Source of the DNA: Bacteroides luhongzhouii
Lineage (GTDB): Bacteria; Bacteroidota; Bacteroidia; Bacteroidales; Bacteroidaceae
Assembly: GCF_009193295.2 (NCBI RefSeq)
Contig: NZ_CP059973.1
Coordinates: 2,294,001 to 2,358,000, forward strand
Reading direction: 5' to 3'
Length of the DNA: 64,000 nt
The number at the start of each line of letters is the position of its first letter. The stretch's first letter is position 1. Below the pieces are notes generated by a model. The model made no database searches and was not told the origin of the DNA. It saw only the letters and a program-made list of their open reading frames with translations. Below are positions 34,543-44,477 of this stretch, one piece after another. A program made the translations under genes and the position numbers.

Positions 34543-35415
34543 ATGGACAGAAGAAAAAAGGGTGAATACATAGGAGCGCTGGGTGCACTGTTGGTGCATG
34601 TGGCAGTGATTGCTCTTTTGATTCTGGTGAGCTTTACTGTCCCCCAACCGGATGAAGATGCAGGCGGAGTGCCTGTGATGATGGGAAATGTAGACGCAGC
34701 AAGTGGTTTCGATGATCCCTCTCTGGTAGACGTGGATATCATGGATGAAGATGCGGCAGCACCTGCGGAAACAGTACCGGAACTTCCTTCGGAACAGGAT
34801 TTATTGACGCAGACCGAAGAGGAAACAGTAACTCTGAAACCTAAGACGGAAGAGCCGAAAAAAGAAACGGTGAAACCTAAAGAGGTAGTCAAGCCGAAAG
34901 AACCGGTGAAGAAGCCCGAAAAAACGGAAGCGGAAAAAGCCGCGGAGGCGAAACGACTGGCAGAAGAAAAAGCGGAGCGTGAACGTAAGGCTGCCGAAGA
35001 AGCTGCCAAAAAGAGAGTGTCCGGTGCGTTTGGAAAGGGAGCGCAAATGACAGGAAATAAAGGAACAGCAGCCAGTGGCACGGGAACCGAAGGTAGCAAG
35101 GAGGGTAACTCTTCTACCGGAGCGAAGACCGGAACCGGAGGTTATGGAACATTTGATCTTGGCGGACGTTCTTTAGGTACGGGCAGTTTGCCGAAGCCTG
35201 CATATAATGTGCAGGAAGAAGGACGTGTAGTGGTGAATATCACCGTGAATCCTGCAGGGCAAGTGATATCGACCAGCATTAACCCTCAAACGAATACGGT
35301 AAATTCCTCTTTGCGTAAGGCAGCGGAGGACGCAGCGAAAAAAGCCCGTTTTAATACGATAGATGGGGTGAATAACCAGACAGGGACAATTACCTATTAT
35401 TTTAACTTGAGATAG
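34543..35415 (+). CDS. TonB/TolA-like energy transducer
   Basis: A 290-residue protein: a cytoplasmic start MDRRKKGEYIGALG, one helix (ALLVHVAVIALLILVSFTV), a long Pro/Lys/Glu linker (about 90-150, with KPKEVVKPKEPVKKPEK and an AEEKAERERKAAEEAAKK helix as in TolA), a Gly/Thr-rich spacer, and a C-terminal TonB-like domain (YNVQEEGRVVVNITVNPAGQV to TYYFNLR). It completes the pdxJ-exbB-exbD-tonB order often seen in Bacteroidetes. Confidence 0.9.
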   Translation: MDRRKKGEYIGALGALLVHVAVIALLILVSFTVPQPDEDAGGVPVMMGNVDAASGFDDPSLVDVDIMDEDAAAPAETVPELPSEQDLLTQTEEETVTLKPKTEEPKKETVKPKEVVKPKEPVKKPEKTEAEKAAEAKRLAEEKAERERKAAEEAAKKRVSGAFGKGAQMTGNKGTAASGTGTEGSKEGNSSTGAKTGTGGYGTFDLGGRSLGTGSLPKPAYNVQEEGRVVVNITVNPAGQVISTSINPQTNTVNSSLRKAAEDAAKKARFNTIDGVNNQTGTITYYFNLR

Positions 35416-35442
35416 TATCATTAACCAAATATATTAAGCATT

Positions 35443-35994
35443 ATGGGAACTGTATACGCTTTTTTTGCAGATGGTTTTGAAGAAATTGAAGCCTTTACTG
35501 CTATTGACACGTTGAGACGTGCCGGACTTAATGTAGAAATCGTATCCGTTACGCCGGATGAAATTGTAGTGGGGGCACATGACGTATCCGTCCTTTGCGA
35601 TATCAACTTCGAGAATTGCGATTTCTTCGATGCTGAACTATTGTTGTTGCCGGGAGGAATGCCGGGAGCTGCCACACTTGACAAGCACGAAGGGTTACGT
35701 AAATTGATCCTTGATTTTGCCGCAAAAGGTAAACCTATTGCTGCCATTTGTGCTGCTCCGATGGTGTTGGGTAAGCTGGGACTGCTGAAAGGAAAAAAGG
35801 CTACCTGTTATCCGAGTTTTGAACAATATCTGGATGGTGCAGAATGTGTAAATGAACACGTTGTACGTGATGGAAACATCATTACCGGTATGGGACCGGG
35901 TGCTGCCATGGAATTTGCTTTGACAATCGTTGACCTGTTGGTAGGTAAAGAAAAAGTGGACGAACTGGTAGAAGCGATGTGCGTTAAACGCTAA
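35443..35994 (+). CDS. DJ-1/PfpI-family protein
   Basis: A 183-residue protein of the DJ-1 (YajL/ThiJ) branch. [21 protein letters not shown] at the N-terminus provides the conserved Glu, and the reactive cysteine is Cys103 in [11 protein letters not shown], the nucleophile elbow. Relatives act in oxidative-stress defence and as chaperones or deglycases; the exact activity is disputed even for well-studied members. It lies between tonB and ispD in the same direction. Confidence 0.92.
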   Translation: MGTVYAFFADGFEEIEAFTAIDTLRRAGLNVEIVSVTPDEIVVGAHDVSVLCDINFENCDFFDAELLLLPGGMPGAATLDKHEGLRKLILDFAAKGKPIAAICAAPMVLGKLGLLKGKKATCYPSFEQYLDGAECVNEHVVRDGNIITGMGPGAAMEFALTIVDLLVGKEKVDELVEAMCVKR

Positions 35995-36001
35995 ACCGCC
36001 C

Positions 36002-36661
36002 ATGAAGAAATATGTAATCATTGTTGCCGGTGGAAAGGGCTTGCGAATGGGAAGTGACCTCCCGAAACAATTCCTTCCCATGGGTGATAAACCTGTATTG
36101 ATGCATACCCTGGAAGTATTCAGGAGATATGACGAAACACTCCGAATCATAGTAGTGCTTCCGCGGGAACAGCAGGACTTTTGGAAGCAACTTTGTCAAA
36201 AACACAGCTTTGCGGTGGAACATACCCTTGCCGATGGAGGTGAAACACGTTTCCATTCTGTAAAGAATGGTCTGACACTGGTGCAAGGGCCGGGGCTCGT
36301 AGGAGTACATGATGGTGTACGTCCGTTTGTGTCGGTAGAGGTGATTCGCCGTTGTTATGACTTGGCAAACGTGCAGAAAGCGGTGATTCCTGTGGTGGAT
36401 GTGGTAGAGACACTTCGTCATCTGACAGATGCCGGTAGTGAAACGGTCAGCCGGAATGATTACAAGCTGGTGCAAACTCCGCAGGTATTCGATGTAGAGT
36501 TGTTGAAACAAGCCTATGCGCAAGAATTTACTCCTTTCTTTACAGATGACGCTTCCGTTGTCGAAGCAATGGGAATGCCTGTGTATCTGGCAGAAGGTAA
36601 CCGTGAAAATATAAAAATAACGACCCCTTTCGATTTAAAAGTAGGGAGTGCTCTTTTATAA
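36002..36661 (+). CDS. ispD: 2-C-methyl-D-erythritol 4-phosphate cytidylyltransferase
   Basis: Makes CDP-methylerythritol in the MEP isoprenoid pathway. In 219 residues it has the nucleotide-binding start [40 protein letters not shown], and [19 protein letters not shown] with [11 protein letters not shown]. The recG ATG follows its stop codon directly, so the two are translationally coupled. Confidence 0.96.
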   Translation: MKKYVIIVAGGKGLRMGSDLPKQFLPMGDKPVLMHTLEVFRRYDETLRIIVVLPREQQDFWKQLCQKHSFAVEHTLADGGETRFHSVKNGLTLVQGPGLVGVHDGVRPFVSVEVIRRCYDLANVQKAVIPVVDVVETLRHLTDAGSETVSRNDYKLVQTPQVFDVELLKQAYAQEFTPFFTDDASVVEAMGMPVYLAEGNRENIKITTPFDLKVGSALL

Positions 36662-38758
36662 ATGTTTGATTTAGCCACACGCGACATAAAATTTATCTCC
36701 GGTGTAGGTCCTCAAAAAGCCGCTGTATTAAATAAGGAGTTGGAAATCTACTCCTTGCACGATTTAATTTATTATTTCCCTTATAAATATATTGACCGGA
36801 GCCGCATCTATTACATTCACGAAATAGATGGCAATATGCCGTATATCCAGTTGAAAGGAGAAATTCTCGGTTTCGAAACCATTGGCGAAGGACGTCAACG
36901 TCGTTTGACGGCTCATTTTTCGGATGGTACAGGAGTCGTGGATTTGGTGTGGTTTCAAGGCATTAAGTATATCTTAGGTAAGTATAAACTACACGAGGAA
37001 TATATCATCTTCGGTAAACCGACAGTTTTCAACGGACGTATCAATGTGGCGCATCCCGATATAGACAAGCCGGAAGATTTGAAACTTTCTTCGGTGGGAT
37101 TGCAACCTTATTATAATACAACGGAGAAGATGAAGCGCAGTTTCCTCAACTCTCATACGATTGAGAAGATGATGGCAACAGTGATTCAGCAAATACAGGA
37201 TCCTCTGCCTGAAACACTTTCTTCCAAATTGTTGGCGGAACATCATCTGATGCCTTTGACGGAAGCTCTCCGGAATATCCACTTCCCGACCAATCCCGAT
37301 GTACTTCGCAGAGCGCAATATCGCCTTAAGTTCGAAGAGCTGTTTTATGTTCAACTGAATATCCTCCGCTACGCCAAAGACAGACAAAAAAGATATCGTG
37401 GATACATCTTTGAAAAAGTGGGAGATGTATTCAATACATTTTATGCAAAGAATCTTCCTTTTCAACTGACAGGTGCACAGAAACGGGTATTGAAGGAGAT
37501 ACGGAACGATGTCGGCAGTGGCAGGCAGATGAACCGCCTTTTGCAGGGAGATGTAGGAAGTGGGAAAACACTGGTTGCCCTGATGAGCATGCTATTGGCG
37601 TTGGATAATGGTTACCAGGCTTGCATGATGGCGCCCACTGAAATCTTGGCGAACCAGCATTATGAAACGATCAAAGAACTGCTCTTTGGCATGGATATCC
37701 GTGTCGAACTGCTGACGGGTTCTATTAAAGGCAAAAGGCGGGAAGCGATTCTGACCGGATTGCTGACCGGAGATGTGAAGATATTAATAGGAACGCATGC
37801 TGTTATTGAAGATACTGTCAATTTCTCTTCTTTAGGTTTCGTTGTTATCGACGAACAGCATCGCTTTGGTGTGGCACAACGCGCCCGCCTTTGGAGTAAG
37901 AATGTTCAACCTCCACATGTACTCGTGATGACTGCTACCCCGATCCCACGCACTTTGGCAATGACATTGTATGGTGATTTGGATGTGTCTATTATTGACG
38001 AACTCCCACCCGGAAGAAAACCGATTACTACCATCCATCAATTTGATAACCGCCGGGAAAGTATGTACCGTTCGGTGCACAAACAAATCGAAGAAGGGCG
38101 TCAGGTCTATATTGTCTATCCCCTGATTAAAGAGAGCGAAAAGATTGATCTGAAGAATCTTGAAGAGGGATATCAACATATTCTGGAAGAGTTTCCGAAA
38201 TGCACGGTTTGTAAAGTGCATGGCAAAATGAAACCGGCCGAGAAGGATGAGCAAATGCAGCTTTTTGCTTCGGGTAAAGCGCAGATCATGGTTGCTACTA
38301 CCGTCATTGAAGTCGGAGTAAACGTTCCGAATGCTTCGGTGATGATTATTGAAAATGCAGAACGTTTCGGGCTTTCGCAGTTACATCAGTTGCGTGGTCG
38401 GGTAGGACGTGGGGCGGAACAGTCTTATTGTATTCTGGTGACGAATTATAAATTGACGGAGGACACCCGGAAACGATTGGAAATCATGGTGCGCACCAAT
38501 GATGGTTTCGAAATAGCGGAGGCTGATTTGAAATTGCGTGGTCCCGGTGATCTTGAAGGTACACAGCAAAGCGGTATCGCTTTCGATTTGAAGATTGCGG
38601 ATATTGTTCGCGACGGGCAACTGTTGCAATACGTTCGTGCCATAGCTGAAAGTATTGTGGAACAAGACCCTGCGGCACAGAATCCCGAGAATGAAATCTT
38701 GTGGAGACAGCTTAAAGCCTTGCGGAAAACGAATGTTAACTGGGCTGCCATAAGTTGA
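36662..38758 (+). CDS. recG: ATP-dependent DNA helicase RecG
   Basis: Remodels stalled replication forks and Holliday junctions. The 698 residues show the N-terminal wedge/OB domain (GVGPQKAAVLNKELEIYSLHDLIYYFPYKYIDR; KGEILGFETIGEGRQRRLTAHFSDGTG) and the superfamily 2 motor: LLQGDVGSGKTLVAL, VVIDEQHRFGVAQR, MTATPIPRTLAMTLYGDLD, and QLRGRVGRGAEQSYC. It is the last gene of the pdxJ operon. Confidence 0.97.
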   Translation: MFDLATRDIKFISGVGPQKAAVLNKELEIYSLHDLIYYFPYKYIDRSRIYYIHEIDGNMPYIQLKGEILGFETIGEGRQRRLTAHFSDGTGVVDLVWFQGIKYILGKYKLHEEYIIFGKPTVFNGRINVAHPDIDKPEDLKLSSVGLQPYYNTTEKMKRSFLNSHTIEKMMATVIQQIQDPLPETLSSKLLAEHHLMPLTEALRNIHFPTNPDVLRRAQYRLKFEELFYVQLNILRYAKDRQKRYRGYIFEKVGDVFNTFYAKNLPFQLTGAQKRVLKEIRNDVGSGRQMNRLLQGDVGSGKTLVALMSMLLALDNGYQACMMAPTEILANQHYETIKELLFGMDIRVELLTGSIKGKRREAILTGLLTGDVKILIGTHAVIEDTVNFSSLGFVVIDEQHRFGVAQRARLWSKNVQPPHVLVMTATPIPRTLAMTLYGDLDVSIIDELPPGRKPITTIHQFDNRRESMYRSVHKQIEEGRQVYIVYPLIKESEKIDLKNLEEGYQHILEEFPKCTVCKVHGKMKPAEKDEQMQLFASGKAQIMVATTVIEVGVNVPNASVMIIENAERFGLSQLHQLRGRVGRGAEQSYCILVTNYKLTEDTRKRLEIMVRTNDGFEIAEADLKLRGPGDLEGTQQSGIAFDLKIADIVRDGQLLQYVRAIAESIVEQDPAAQNPENEILWRQLKALRKTNVNWAAIS

Positions 38759-38908
38759 AAAACGGTTAAACATGCAGTTTATTTGCGTAAATGTGTTGCA
38801 AAACATGTTTCGCCTCTATTCTCCCTATTTATAGGAGTTTAACGCCTCAATTGCCCCCTCTTCTCGTACTAAGCATCTGAAAAATAGTTAATGACTCTCT
38901 TGCCATTT

Positions 38909-38939
38909 CATAGGAAAATACTACCTTTGGAGGAATTTT
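38909..38939 (+). promoter_or_regulatory. Promoter for ndk
   Basis: CTTG (38909-38912), 19 bp, TACCTTTG (38932-38939). One mismatch in the -33 box. The 38759-38981 gap contains nothing else that I can assign. Confidence 0.65.
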
Positions 38940-38981
38940 TTTAGTAAATGTATTGTTTAACCATTTGCAAAGTCGAGTATT

Positions 38982-39446
38982 ATGCTTGAAAAAACGCTGG
39001 TCATTTTAAAACCGTGTACCCTTCAACGGGGATTGGTTGGTGAGATTACTCATCGCTTTGAACGTAAAGGATTGCGGTTGGCTGGCATGAAGATGATGCA
39101 ACTGACTGATGAATTGTTAAGTGAACATTATGCCCACCTTAGCGGCAAACCTTTCTTTCAGCGTGTGAAAGATTCGATGATGACAACTCCTGTCATTGTT
39201 TGTTGTTTCGAAGGTGTGGATGCTATTCAAACAGTCCGTACGTTGGCGGGACCAACTAATGGACGTTTAGCTGCCCCAGGCACCATTCGTGGGGATTACA
39301 GTATGAGCTTTCAAGAGAATATCGTTCATACTTCCGATTCTCCGGAGACCGCAGCTATTGAATTAACGAGATTTTTTAAACCGGGAGAAATATTCGATTA
39401 CAAGCAGGCTACATTCGATTACCTGTATGCAAACGACGAATATTAA
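38982..39446 (+). CDS. ndk: Nucleoside diphosphate kinase
   Basis: Balances nucleoside di- and triphosphates through a phosphohistidine. The 154 residues contain LEKTLVILKPCTLQRGLVGEI, GRLAAPGTIRGDYS and the catalytic histidine His116 in ENIVHTSDSPETA. The protein carries an insertion relative to the 143-residue E. coli enzyme, as is common in Bacteroides. The M23 peptidase gene follows 20 bp later. Confidence 0.96.
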   Translation: MLEKTLVILKPCTLQRGLVGEITHRFERKGLRLAGMKMMQLTDELLSEHYAHLSGKPFFQRVKDSMMTTPVIVCCFEGVDAIQTVRTLAGPTNGRLAAPGTIRGDYSMSFQENIVHTSDSPETAAIELTRFFKPGEIFDYKQATFDYLYANDEY

Positions 39447-39465
39447 TTGAATTGACAAAGAAGGA

Positions 39466-40335
39466 ATGAATTTTAGCATTATTAAAACAGGATTGGTCGC
39501 TGTTGCGGCTATGGTCAGTCTGAGCTCTTTCTCGCAAGACCTGATTGCCCGCCAAGCACCGATAGACAAAAAATTAAAATCAGTAGACTCTTTGGCATTG
39601 CAGAAGCAAATCCGTGCCGAACAGTCCGAATATCCCGCCCTAAGTCTTTATCCGAACTGGAACAACCAGTATGTGCATGCTTACGGAAATGCTATTATCC
39701 CCGAAACGTATACAATCGACCTGACAGGTTTCCATATGCCAACTCCAAGTACTAAAATTACTTCACCTTTCGGTCCTCGTTGGAGAAGAATGCATAATGG
39801 ATTGGACTTGAAAGTGAACATAGGTGATACTATTGTAGCAGCTTTTGACGGTAAAGTACGTATCGTAAAATATGAGCGTAGAGGATATGGAAAATATGTC
39901 GTTATCCGTCATGATAATGGATTGGAAACTGTGTATGGTCATTTATCAAAACAATTGGTTGAAGAAAACCAATTAGTGAAAGCCGGAGAGGTAATCGGAT
40001 TGGGTGGTAACACCGGACGTTCTACTGGTTCGCATCTGCATTTTGAAACCCGCTTCTTGGGAATTGCAATTAATCCGATTTATATGTTCGACTTCCCGAA
40101 ACAAGATATCGTTGCCGATACTTATACGTTCCGCAAAGCAAAAGGCGTGAATCGTGCAGGTTCTCATGATACTCAAGTGGCTGACGGCGCAATCCGTTAT
40201 CATAAGGTGAAGAGTGGCGATACATTGTCCCGCATTGCTAAATTGCGTGGCGTATCAGTTAGTACACTTTGCAAGCTGAACCGTATTAAACCGACTACTA
40301 CCTTGCGCATCGGACAGGTTTTGCGTTGTTCATAA
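39466..40335 (+). CDS. Secreted M23 metallopeptidase with LysM domain
   Basis: A 289-residue envelope protein with a signal peptide (LVAVAAMVSLSSFSQ). The M23 domain has the zinc ligands in RRMHNGLDLKVN and GSHLHFETR (HxH), and the fold segments GDTIVAAFDGKVRIVKYERRGYGKYVVIRHDNGLETVYGHLS. A C-terminal LysM module (YHKVKSGDTLSRIAKLRGVSVSTLCKLNRI) should bind peptidoglycan. It is likely a cell-wall endopeptidase or an amidase activator; all metal ligands appear present. Confidence 0.92.
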   Translation: MNFSIIKTGLVAVAAMVSLSSFSQDLIARQAPIDKKLKSVDSLALQKQIRAEQSEYPALSLYPNWNNQYVHAYGNAIIPETYTIDLTGFHMPTPSTKITSPFGPRWRRMHNGLDLKVNIGDTIVAAFDGKVRIVKYERRGYGKYVVIRHDNGLETVYGHLSKQLVEENQLVKAGEVIGLGGNTGRSTGSHLHFETRFLGIAINPIYMFDFPKQDIVADTYTFRKAKGVNRAGSHDTQVADGAIRYHKVKSGDTLSRIAKLRGVSVSTLCKLNRIKPTTTLRIGQVLRCS

Positions 40336-40374
40336 AACAATATAGCTTATAAAACAGTAATACAATATCTTTAG

Positions 40375-40414
40375 AAGAGGGCACTTTAATATAATTTAGA
40401 GTGCCCTCTTTCTG
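40375..40414 (+). terminator. Terminator after the M23/LysM gene
   Basis: AAGAGGGCACT (40375-40385) and AGTGCCCTCTT (40400-40410) form a perfect 11-bp stem; TCTGTTTTT follows. Confidence 0.8.
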
Positions 40415-40458
40415 TTTTTACTTAATTATTGTTACCTTTGCGCACTATTTGGAAGAAG

Positions 40459-41001
40459 ATGAAAGATACCAAACAACAATTTGAACATGTCATCGCTTTA
40501 TGCCGTGACTTATTTTCCAAGAAGCTGCACGATTACGGTCCTGCATGGCGTATCCTGCGTCCGGCTTCGGTGACTGACCAGATTTTTATTAAAGCCAATC
40601 GGATTCGTAGTATTGAAACCAAAGGAGTGACCCTGATTGACGAGGGAATCCGTGCAGAGTTTATTGCGATTGTCAATTATGGCATTGTCGGGCTTATCCA
40701 GTTGGAACTGGGTTATGCCGAATCTGCCGACATCAGTAATGAAGAAGCGATGGCTTTATACGATAAGTATGCAAAAGAGGCATTAGAGCTGATGCTTGCC
40801 AAGAACCATGATTATGATGAAGCCTGGCGGAGCATGCGTGTCAGCTCTTACACGGACTTGATCTTGATGAAGATCTACCGTACCAAGCAGATTGAGAGCC
40901 TGGCCGGCAATACATTGGTGTCAGAGGGAATTGATGCCAATTATATGGATATGATTAATTACTCTGTTTTCGGACTGATTAAGATAGAATTTGAAGGATA
41001 A
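40459..41001 (+). CDS. DUF1599-domain protein
   Basis: A 180-residue soluble protein from the ATG at 40459; a -7-like TACCTTTG at 40433-40440 rules out earlier starts. It consists of two copies of one motif: KLHDYGPAWRILRPASVTDQIFIKANRIRSIE in the first half and KNHDYDEAWRSMRVSSYTDLILMKIYRTKQIE in the second. The function is unknown; the conserved His, Asp, Tyr and Trp suggest a nucleotide- or metal-binding fold. It overlaps the next gene by 11 bases, and the set DUF1599-DoxX-tpiA looks like one unit. Confidence 0.85.
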   Translation: MKDTKQQFEHVIALCRDLFSKKLHDYGPAWRILRPASVTDQIFIKANRIRSIETKGVTLIDEGIRAEFIAIVNYGIVGLIQLELGYAESADISNEEAMALYDKYAKEALELMLAKNHDYDEAWRSMRVSSYTDLILMKIYRTKQIESLAGNTLVSEGIDANYMDMINYSVFGLIKIEFEG

Positions 41002-42346
41002 GAACTTACATATCATTCAGGAGGTGGTGGCGAATACGTGTCGCTTTCTTTTGGCGGCATCGTTCATCTTTTCCGGATTTGTAAAGGCAGTTGATCCGCT
41101 GGGTTTCCAGTATAAGATACAGGATTATCTGACTGCATTCGGAATGGCTTCCTGGTTCCCTTCATTTTTCCCTTTATTGGGAGGTATCATTTTATCCGCC
41201 GTTGAGTTTTTTATAGGTATCTCTTTGTTTTTTGCAACGAGAAGAACATTGGCTACCTCATTGGCTTTGATGCTGATGATTTTCATGACACCACTGACTT
41301 TGTATCTTGCCATCTTTGATCCGGTTTCGGACTGCGGTTGTTTTGGTGATGCTTGGGTGTTGACGAATTGGGAAACATTTGGAAAGAACATCATTTTGCT
41401 GTTTGCGGCAATAATGGCTTTTCGTCACAGAAGGATGCTGATTCGTTTTATCAGTGTGAAGATGGAGTGGCTGGTTTCTCTCTATACGCTATTTTTCGTG
41501 TTTACTTTGTCGTTCTATTGTCTGGACCGTTTGCCTGTTTTAGACTTTCGTCCTTACAAGATCGGAAAGAATATTCTGGAAGGAATGACAGTGCCCGAAG
41601 GAGCCAAACCAAGCGTATATGAAAGCATCTTTATCTTGGAGAAGAACGGTGAGAAGAAAGAATTTACGTTGGATAACTATCCGGATAGTACCTGGACATT
41701 TATCGATACACGTACCGTCCTTAAGGAAAAAGGGTATGAACCGGCTATTCATGATTTCTCTATGATAGATCTGAATACGGGGGAAGATATCACAAACGAT
41801 GTATTGACAGATATAGGATATACTTTCCTGTTGGTTGCCCATCGCATTGAAGAGGCGGATGATAGCAACATTGATTTGATTAATGAGATATATGACTATT
41901 CGGTGGAGCATGGCTACAAATTTTATTGCCTCACTTCTTCACCGGAGGAACAGATAGAATTGTGGAAGGACAAGACAGGAGCCGAATACCCTTTCTGCCA
42001 AATGGATGATATTACTTTGAAGACGATGGTTCGTTCCAACCCGGGATTGATATTGATTAAGAACGGAACAATTCTGAATAAATGGAGCGATGAGGATATA
42101 CCGGATGAATACGTACTGACGGACAAACTGGAGAATCTGCCGCTAGGAAAGCAGGAAGTGAGCAGTGACGCTCATACGGTAGGATATGTCTTCCTGTGGT
42201 TTGTTATTCCGTTGTTGTTAGTGCTTGGGGTGGATGTTTTAGTCGTTCGCCGCCGAGAACGGAAAACCGCGAAGCGGAAGCAACAAGAAGAGATGAAAAG
42301 CAAAGAACCGGAAACAAAGAATCAAGGAATAGAAGAACAAGAATAA
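40991..42346 (+). CDS. DoxX-family membrane protein with a periplasmic domain
   Basis: A 451-residue membrane protein. The N-terminal 170 residues are DoxX/MauE-like, with helices around FLLAASFIFSGFVKAVDPLGF, SFFPLLGGIILSAVEFFIGISLFF and LALMLMIFMTPLTLYLAIFDPVSDCGCFGDA, the last with a CGC pair. A loop domain (about 190-390) follows, then a final helix (YVFLWFVIPLLLVLGVDVLVV) and a basic/Gln tail. The assumed start is a TTG overlapping the previous gene; GTG codons a few residues later (EVVANT) are the alternative. The role is probably in envelope redox or quinone chemistry. Confidence 0.78.
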   Translation: MKDKNLHIIQEVVANTCRFLLAASFIFSGFVKAVDPLGFQYKIQDYLTAFGMASWFPSFFPLLGGIILSAVEFFIGISLFFATRRTLATSLALMLMIFMTPLTLYLAIFDPVSDCGCFGDAWVLTNWETFGKNIILLFAAIMAFRHRRMLIRFISVKMEWLVSLYTLFFVFTLSFYCLDRLPVLDFRPYKIGKNILEGMTVPEGAKPSVYESIFILEKNGEKKEFTLDNYPDSTWTFIDTRTVLKEKGYEPAIHDFSMIDLNTGEDITNDVLTDIGYTFLLVAHRIEEADDSNIDLINEIYDYSVEHGYKFYCLTSSPEEQIELWKDKTGAEYPFCQMDDITLKTMVRSNPGLILIKNGTILNKWSDEDIPDEYVLTDKLENLPLGKQEVSSDAHTVGYVFLWFVIPLLLVLGVDVLVVRRRERKTAKRKQQEEMKSKEPETKNQGIEEQE

Positions 42347-42464
42347 GAATAAGAATAAGAAATAAATGATAACGAGCGACCCTCTGTAACGAACACTAAC
42401 CTGAATCGTTCAATCGTCAATCGTCCAATCGTAAATTTATTAACCCTTTAAAATAAAAAACAAA

Positions 42465-43220
42465 ATGAGAAAGAACATTGTTGCAGGAAACTGGAAAATG
42501 AACAAAACCCTTCAAGAGGGTATCGCTTTGGCTAAAGAGCTGAATGAAGCATTGGCTAATGAAAAGCCTAACTGTGATGTTATCATCTGTACTCCGTTTA
42601 TCCACCTGGCTTCTGTTACTCCGTTGGTAGACGCAGCTAAGATCGGTGTAGGTGCTGAAAACTGTGCAGACAAAGCATCAGGTGCTTATACTGGTGAAGT
42701 TTCTGCTGAAATGGTTGCTTCTACTGGTGCAAAATATGTAATTCTGGGACACTCTGAACGTCGTGCATACTACGGTGAAACAGTTGCTATCCTTGAAGAA
42801 AAAGTAAAATTGGCTTTGGCTAACGGTCTGACTCCGATTTTCTGTATCGGTGAAGTGTTGGAAGAACGCGAAGCTAACAAGCAAAACGAAGTAGTAGCTG
42901 CACAGATGGAATCTGTATTCTCTTTGTCGGCTGAAGATTTCTCTAAGATTGTATTGGCTTACGAACCGGTTTGGGCTATCGGTACAGGTAAAACTGCTTC
43001 TCCTGAACAAGCACAGGAAATCCATGCTTTCATCCGTTCTATCGTAGCCAACAAGTATGGCAAAGAAATCGCAGACAATACTTCTATCCTTTACGGTGGT
43101 AGCTGCAAACCTTCTAACGCTAAAGAACTGTTCGCTAACCCGGACGTTGATGGTGGTTTGATTGGTGGTGCTGCTCTGAAAGTATCTGATTTCAAAGGTA
43201 TCATTGATGCTTTTAATTAA
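42465..43220 (+). CDS. tpiA: Triosephosphate isomerase
   Basis: Glycolytic enzyme of 251 residues: [12 protein letters not shown], the catalytic histidine in VILGHSERR, the catalytic glutamate in [23 protein letters not shown], and [12 protein letters not shown] with GGLIGGAAL for the phosphate. The gap ahead of it (42347-42464) has short near-repeats of CAATCGT and a GAATAA run at the end of the DoxX gene, and no recognisable promoter. Confidence 0.97.
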   Translation: MRKNIVAGNWKMNKTLQEGIALAKELNEALANEKPNCDVIICTPFIHLASVTPLVDAAKIGVGAENCADKASGAYTGEVSAEMVASTGAKYVILGHSERRAYYGETVAILEEKVKLALANGLTPIFCIGEVLEEREANKQNEVVAAQMESVFSLSAEDFSKIVLAYEPVWAIGTGKTASPEQAQEIHAFIRSIVANKYGKEIADNTSILYGGSCKPSNAKELFANPDVDGGLIGGAALKVSDFKGIIDAFN

Positions 43221-43344
43221 TTGATAGTTGAATAAATGATAGTTGATAGCTGTTATACAGTATAGCTTGGCTATCAACTATCGTTTATCATTCTCAATTA
43301 TCATTTTCCAATTGCCATTTATCAATCATCAACTATTAACTATA
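43221..43344. repeat. AT-rich inverted and direct short repeats
   Basis: The word GATAGTTGA occurs at 43223 and 43238, and TATCAACTATC with several TATCATT or TATCAAT variants follow. AAATGATAGTTGATAGC on the left faces GCTATCAACTATCG on the right across the short centre. Spacing is irregular, about 13-15 bp, unlike the 22-bp arrays elsewhere in the window. Confidence 0.5.
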
Positions 43345-43788
43345 ATGAAGGTTTTACTTACCCTATTGTTTGTCTTGGCAGCTACCTTTGTGCAAGCGCA
43401 AAGTATCGTCAAGAGTCTGGAACGTAACGTTCCGGGACAAGGAAAGGTGACTATCCATCAAGATCCTCGCATTGAGGCTTTGATAGGTATGGAACGTCCT
43501 GCAACAGGTGAACGGAAAGTAATAAAGACTTCCGGATTCAGAATACAGGCGTATGCCGGTAACAATACTCGTCAGGCTAAGAATGATGCTTATCATGTAG
43601 CATCACGCGTTAAAGAGTATTTTCCTGAATTAACGGTATATACTTCGTTCAATCCACCTCGTTGGCTTTGTCGTGTAGGTGATTTCCGGAGCATTGAAGA
43701 GGCGGACGCAATGATGCGTCGGTTGAAGTCTACCGGTGTGTTCAAAGAGGTTTCTATCGTAAGAGACCAGATCAATATTCCTTTATAA
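43345..43788 (+). CDS. Secreted SPOR-domain protein
   Basis: A 147-residue protein; the start at 43345 ([19 protein letters not shown]) gives a proper signal peptide, whereas the frame opens about 100 bases earlier in repeat sequence. The C-terminal 80 residues ([31 protein letters not shown] to [15 protein letters not shown]) form a SPOR domain that binds denuded peptidoglycan strands. It lies between tpiA and folE, eight bases before the latter. Confidence 0.87.
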   Translation: MKVLLTLLFVLAATFVQAQSIVKSLERNVPGQGKVTIHQDPRIEALIGMERPATGERKVIKTSGFRIQAYAGNNTRQAKNDAYHVASRVKEYFPELTVYTSFNPPRWLCRVGDFRSIEEADAMMRRLKSTGVFKEVSIVRDQINIPL

Positions 43789-43795
43789 TTGTATC

Positions 43796-44386
43796 ATGTT
43801 AGAAAAAGAAGAAATTGTTTCTCCGAATCTGGAGGAGTTGAAGAGTCATTATCGTAGTATTATAACTTTGTTGGGTGAAGATGCCGAACGGGAAGGGTTG
43901 CTGAAAACTCCGGAACGGGTGGCTAAAGCAATGTTAAGCTTGACGAAAGGGTATCACATGGATCCTCATGAAGTGCTTCGCTCAGCTAAATTCCAAGAAG
44001 AATACAGTCAGATGGTGATTGTGAAAGATATCGATTTCTTCTCTCTTTGTGAACATCACATGTTGCCGTTCTACGGGAAGGCACACGTGGCTTATATTCC
44101 TAATGGCTATATCACCGGGTTGAGCAAGATAGCCCGTGTAGTCGATATATTCTCTCATCGCCTGCAAGTGCAGGAACGCATGACGCTGCAAATCAAAGAG
44201 TGTATTCAGGAAACACTGAATCCGTTGGGTGTAATGGTGGTAGTGGAAGCCAAACACATGTGTATGCAGATGCGTGGTGTAGAAAAACAAAACTCTATTA
44301 CTACTACTTCAGACTTTACTGGGGCTTTTAATCAGGCAAAGACTCGCGAAGAGTTTATGAATCTGATTCAACACGGGACTTTGTAG
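43796..44386 (+). CDS. folE: GTP cyclohydrolase I
   Basis: First enzyme of folate and pterin synthesis, 196 residues. Signatures: [20 protein letters not shown], the zinc and active-site block [50 protein letters not shown], and [13 protein letters not shown]. It ends the DUF1599-DoxX-tpiA-SPOR-folE run and converges on dnaG. Confidence 0.96.
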   Translation: MLEKEEIVSPNLEELKSHYRSIITLLGEDAEREGLLKTPERVAKAMLSLTKGYHMDPHEVLRSAKFQEEYSQMVIVKDIDFFSLCEHHMLPFYGKAHVAYIPNGYITGLSKIARVVDIFSHRLQVQERMTLQIKECIQETLNPLGVMVVVEAKHMCMQMRGVEKQNSITTTSDFTGAFNQAKTREEFMNLIQHGTL

Positions 44387-44420
44387 AGAAAAACTTGTAA
44401 GAAACGCTATTTTGTTCCGG

Positions 44421-44475
44421 TACCGGGGAAGGTAGGCTTCAGCACCGATGAAGACATCTCTCGGCACCGATGAGG
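44421..44475. repeat. Intergenic 22-bp-period array, core CACCGRKGA (second locus)
   Basis: TACCGGGGAAG (44421), CACCGATGAAG (44443) and CACCGATGAGG (44465) are spaced exactly 22 bp. The core and the order of variants (GGGG form first, then GATG forms) match the array at 20379-20455. It fills the gap between the convergent folE and dnaG genes, and its last unit runs up to the dnaG stop. Confidence 0.85.
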
Positions 44476-44477
44476 AA

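Noticed and set aside
34491..35099. 202-codon Ser/Ala/Phe-rich frame antisense to the TonB-like gene
   Set aside because: Arises from the reverse complement of the Lys/Glu/Pro linker; no start context or domain.
38759..38908. Possible 22-bp array ahead of ndk
   Set aside because: Repeated AAACATG and CGCCTC words are 32-33 bp apart and only two copies each.
42347..42464. Short CAATCGT and GAATAA repeats as a further 22-bp array
   Set aside because: Spacing is about 6-9 bp and irregular, so it is ordinary slippage sequence.
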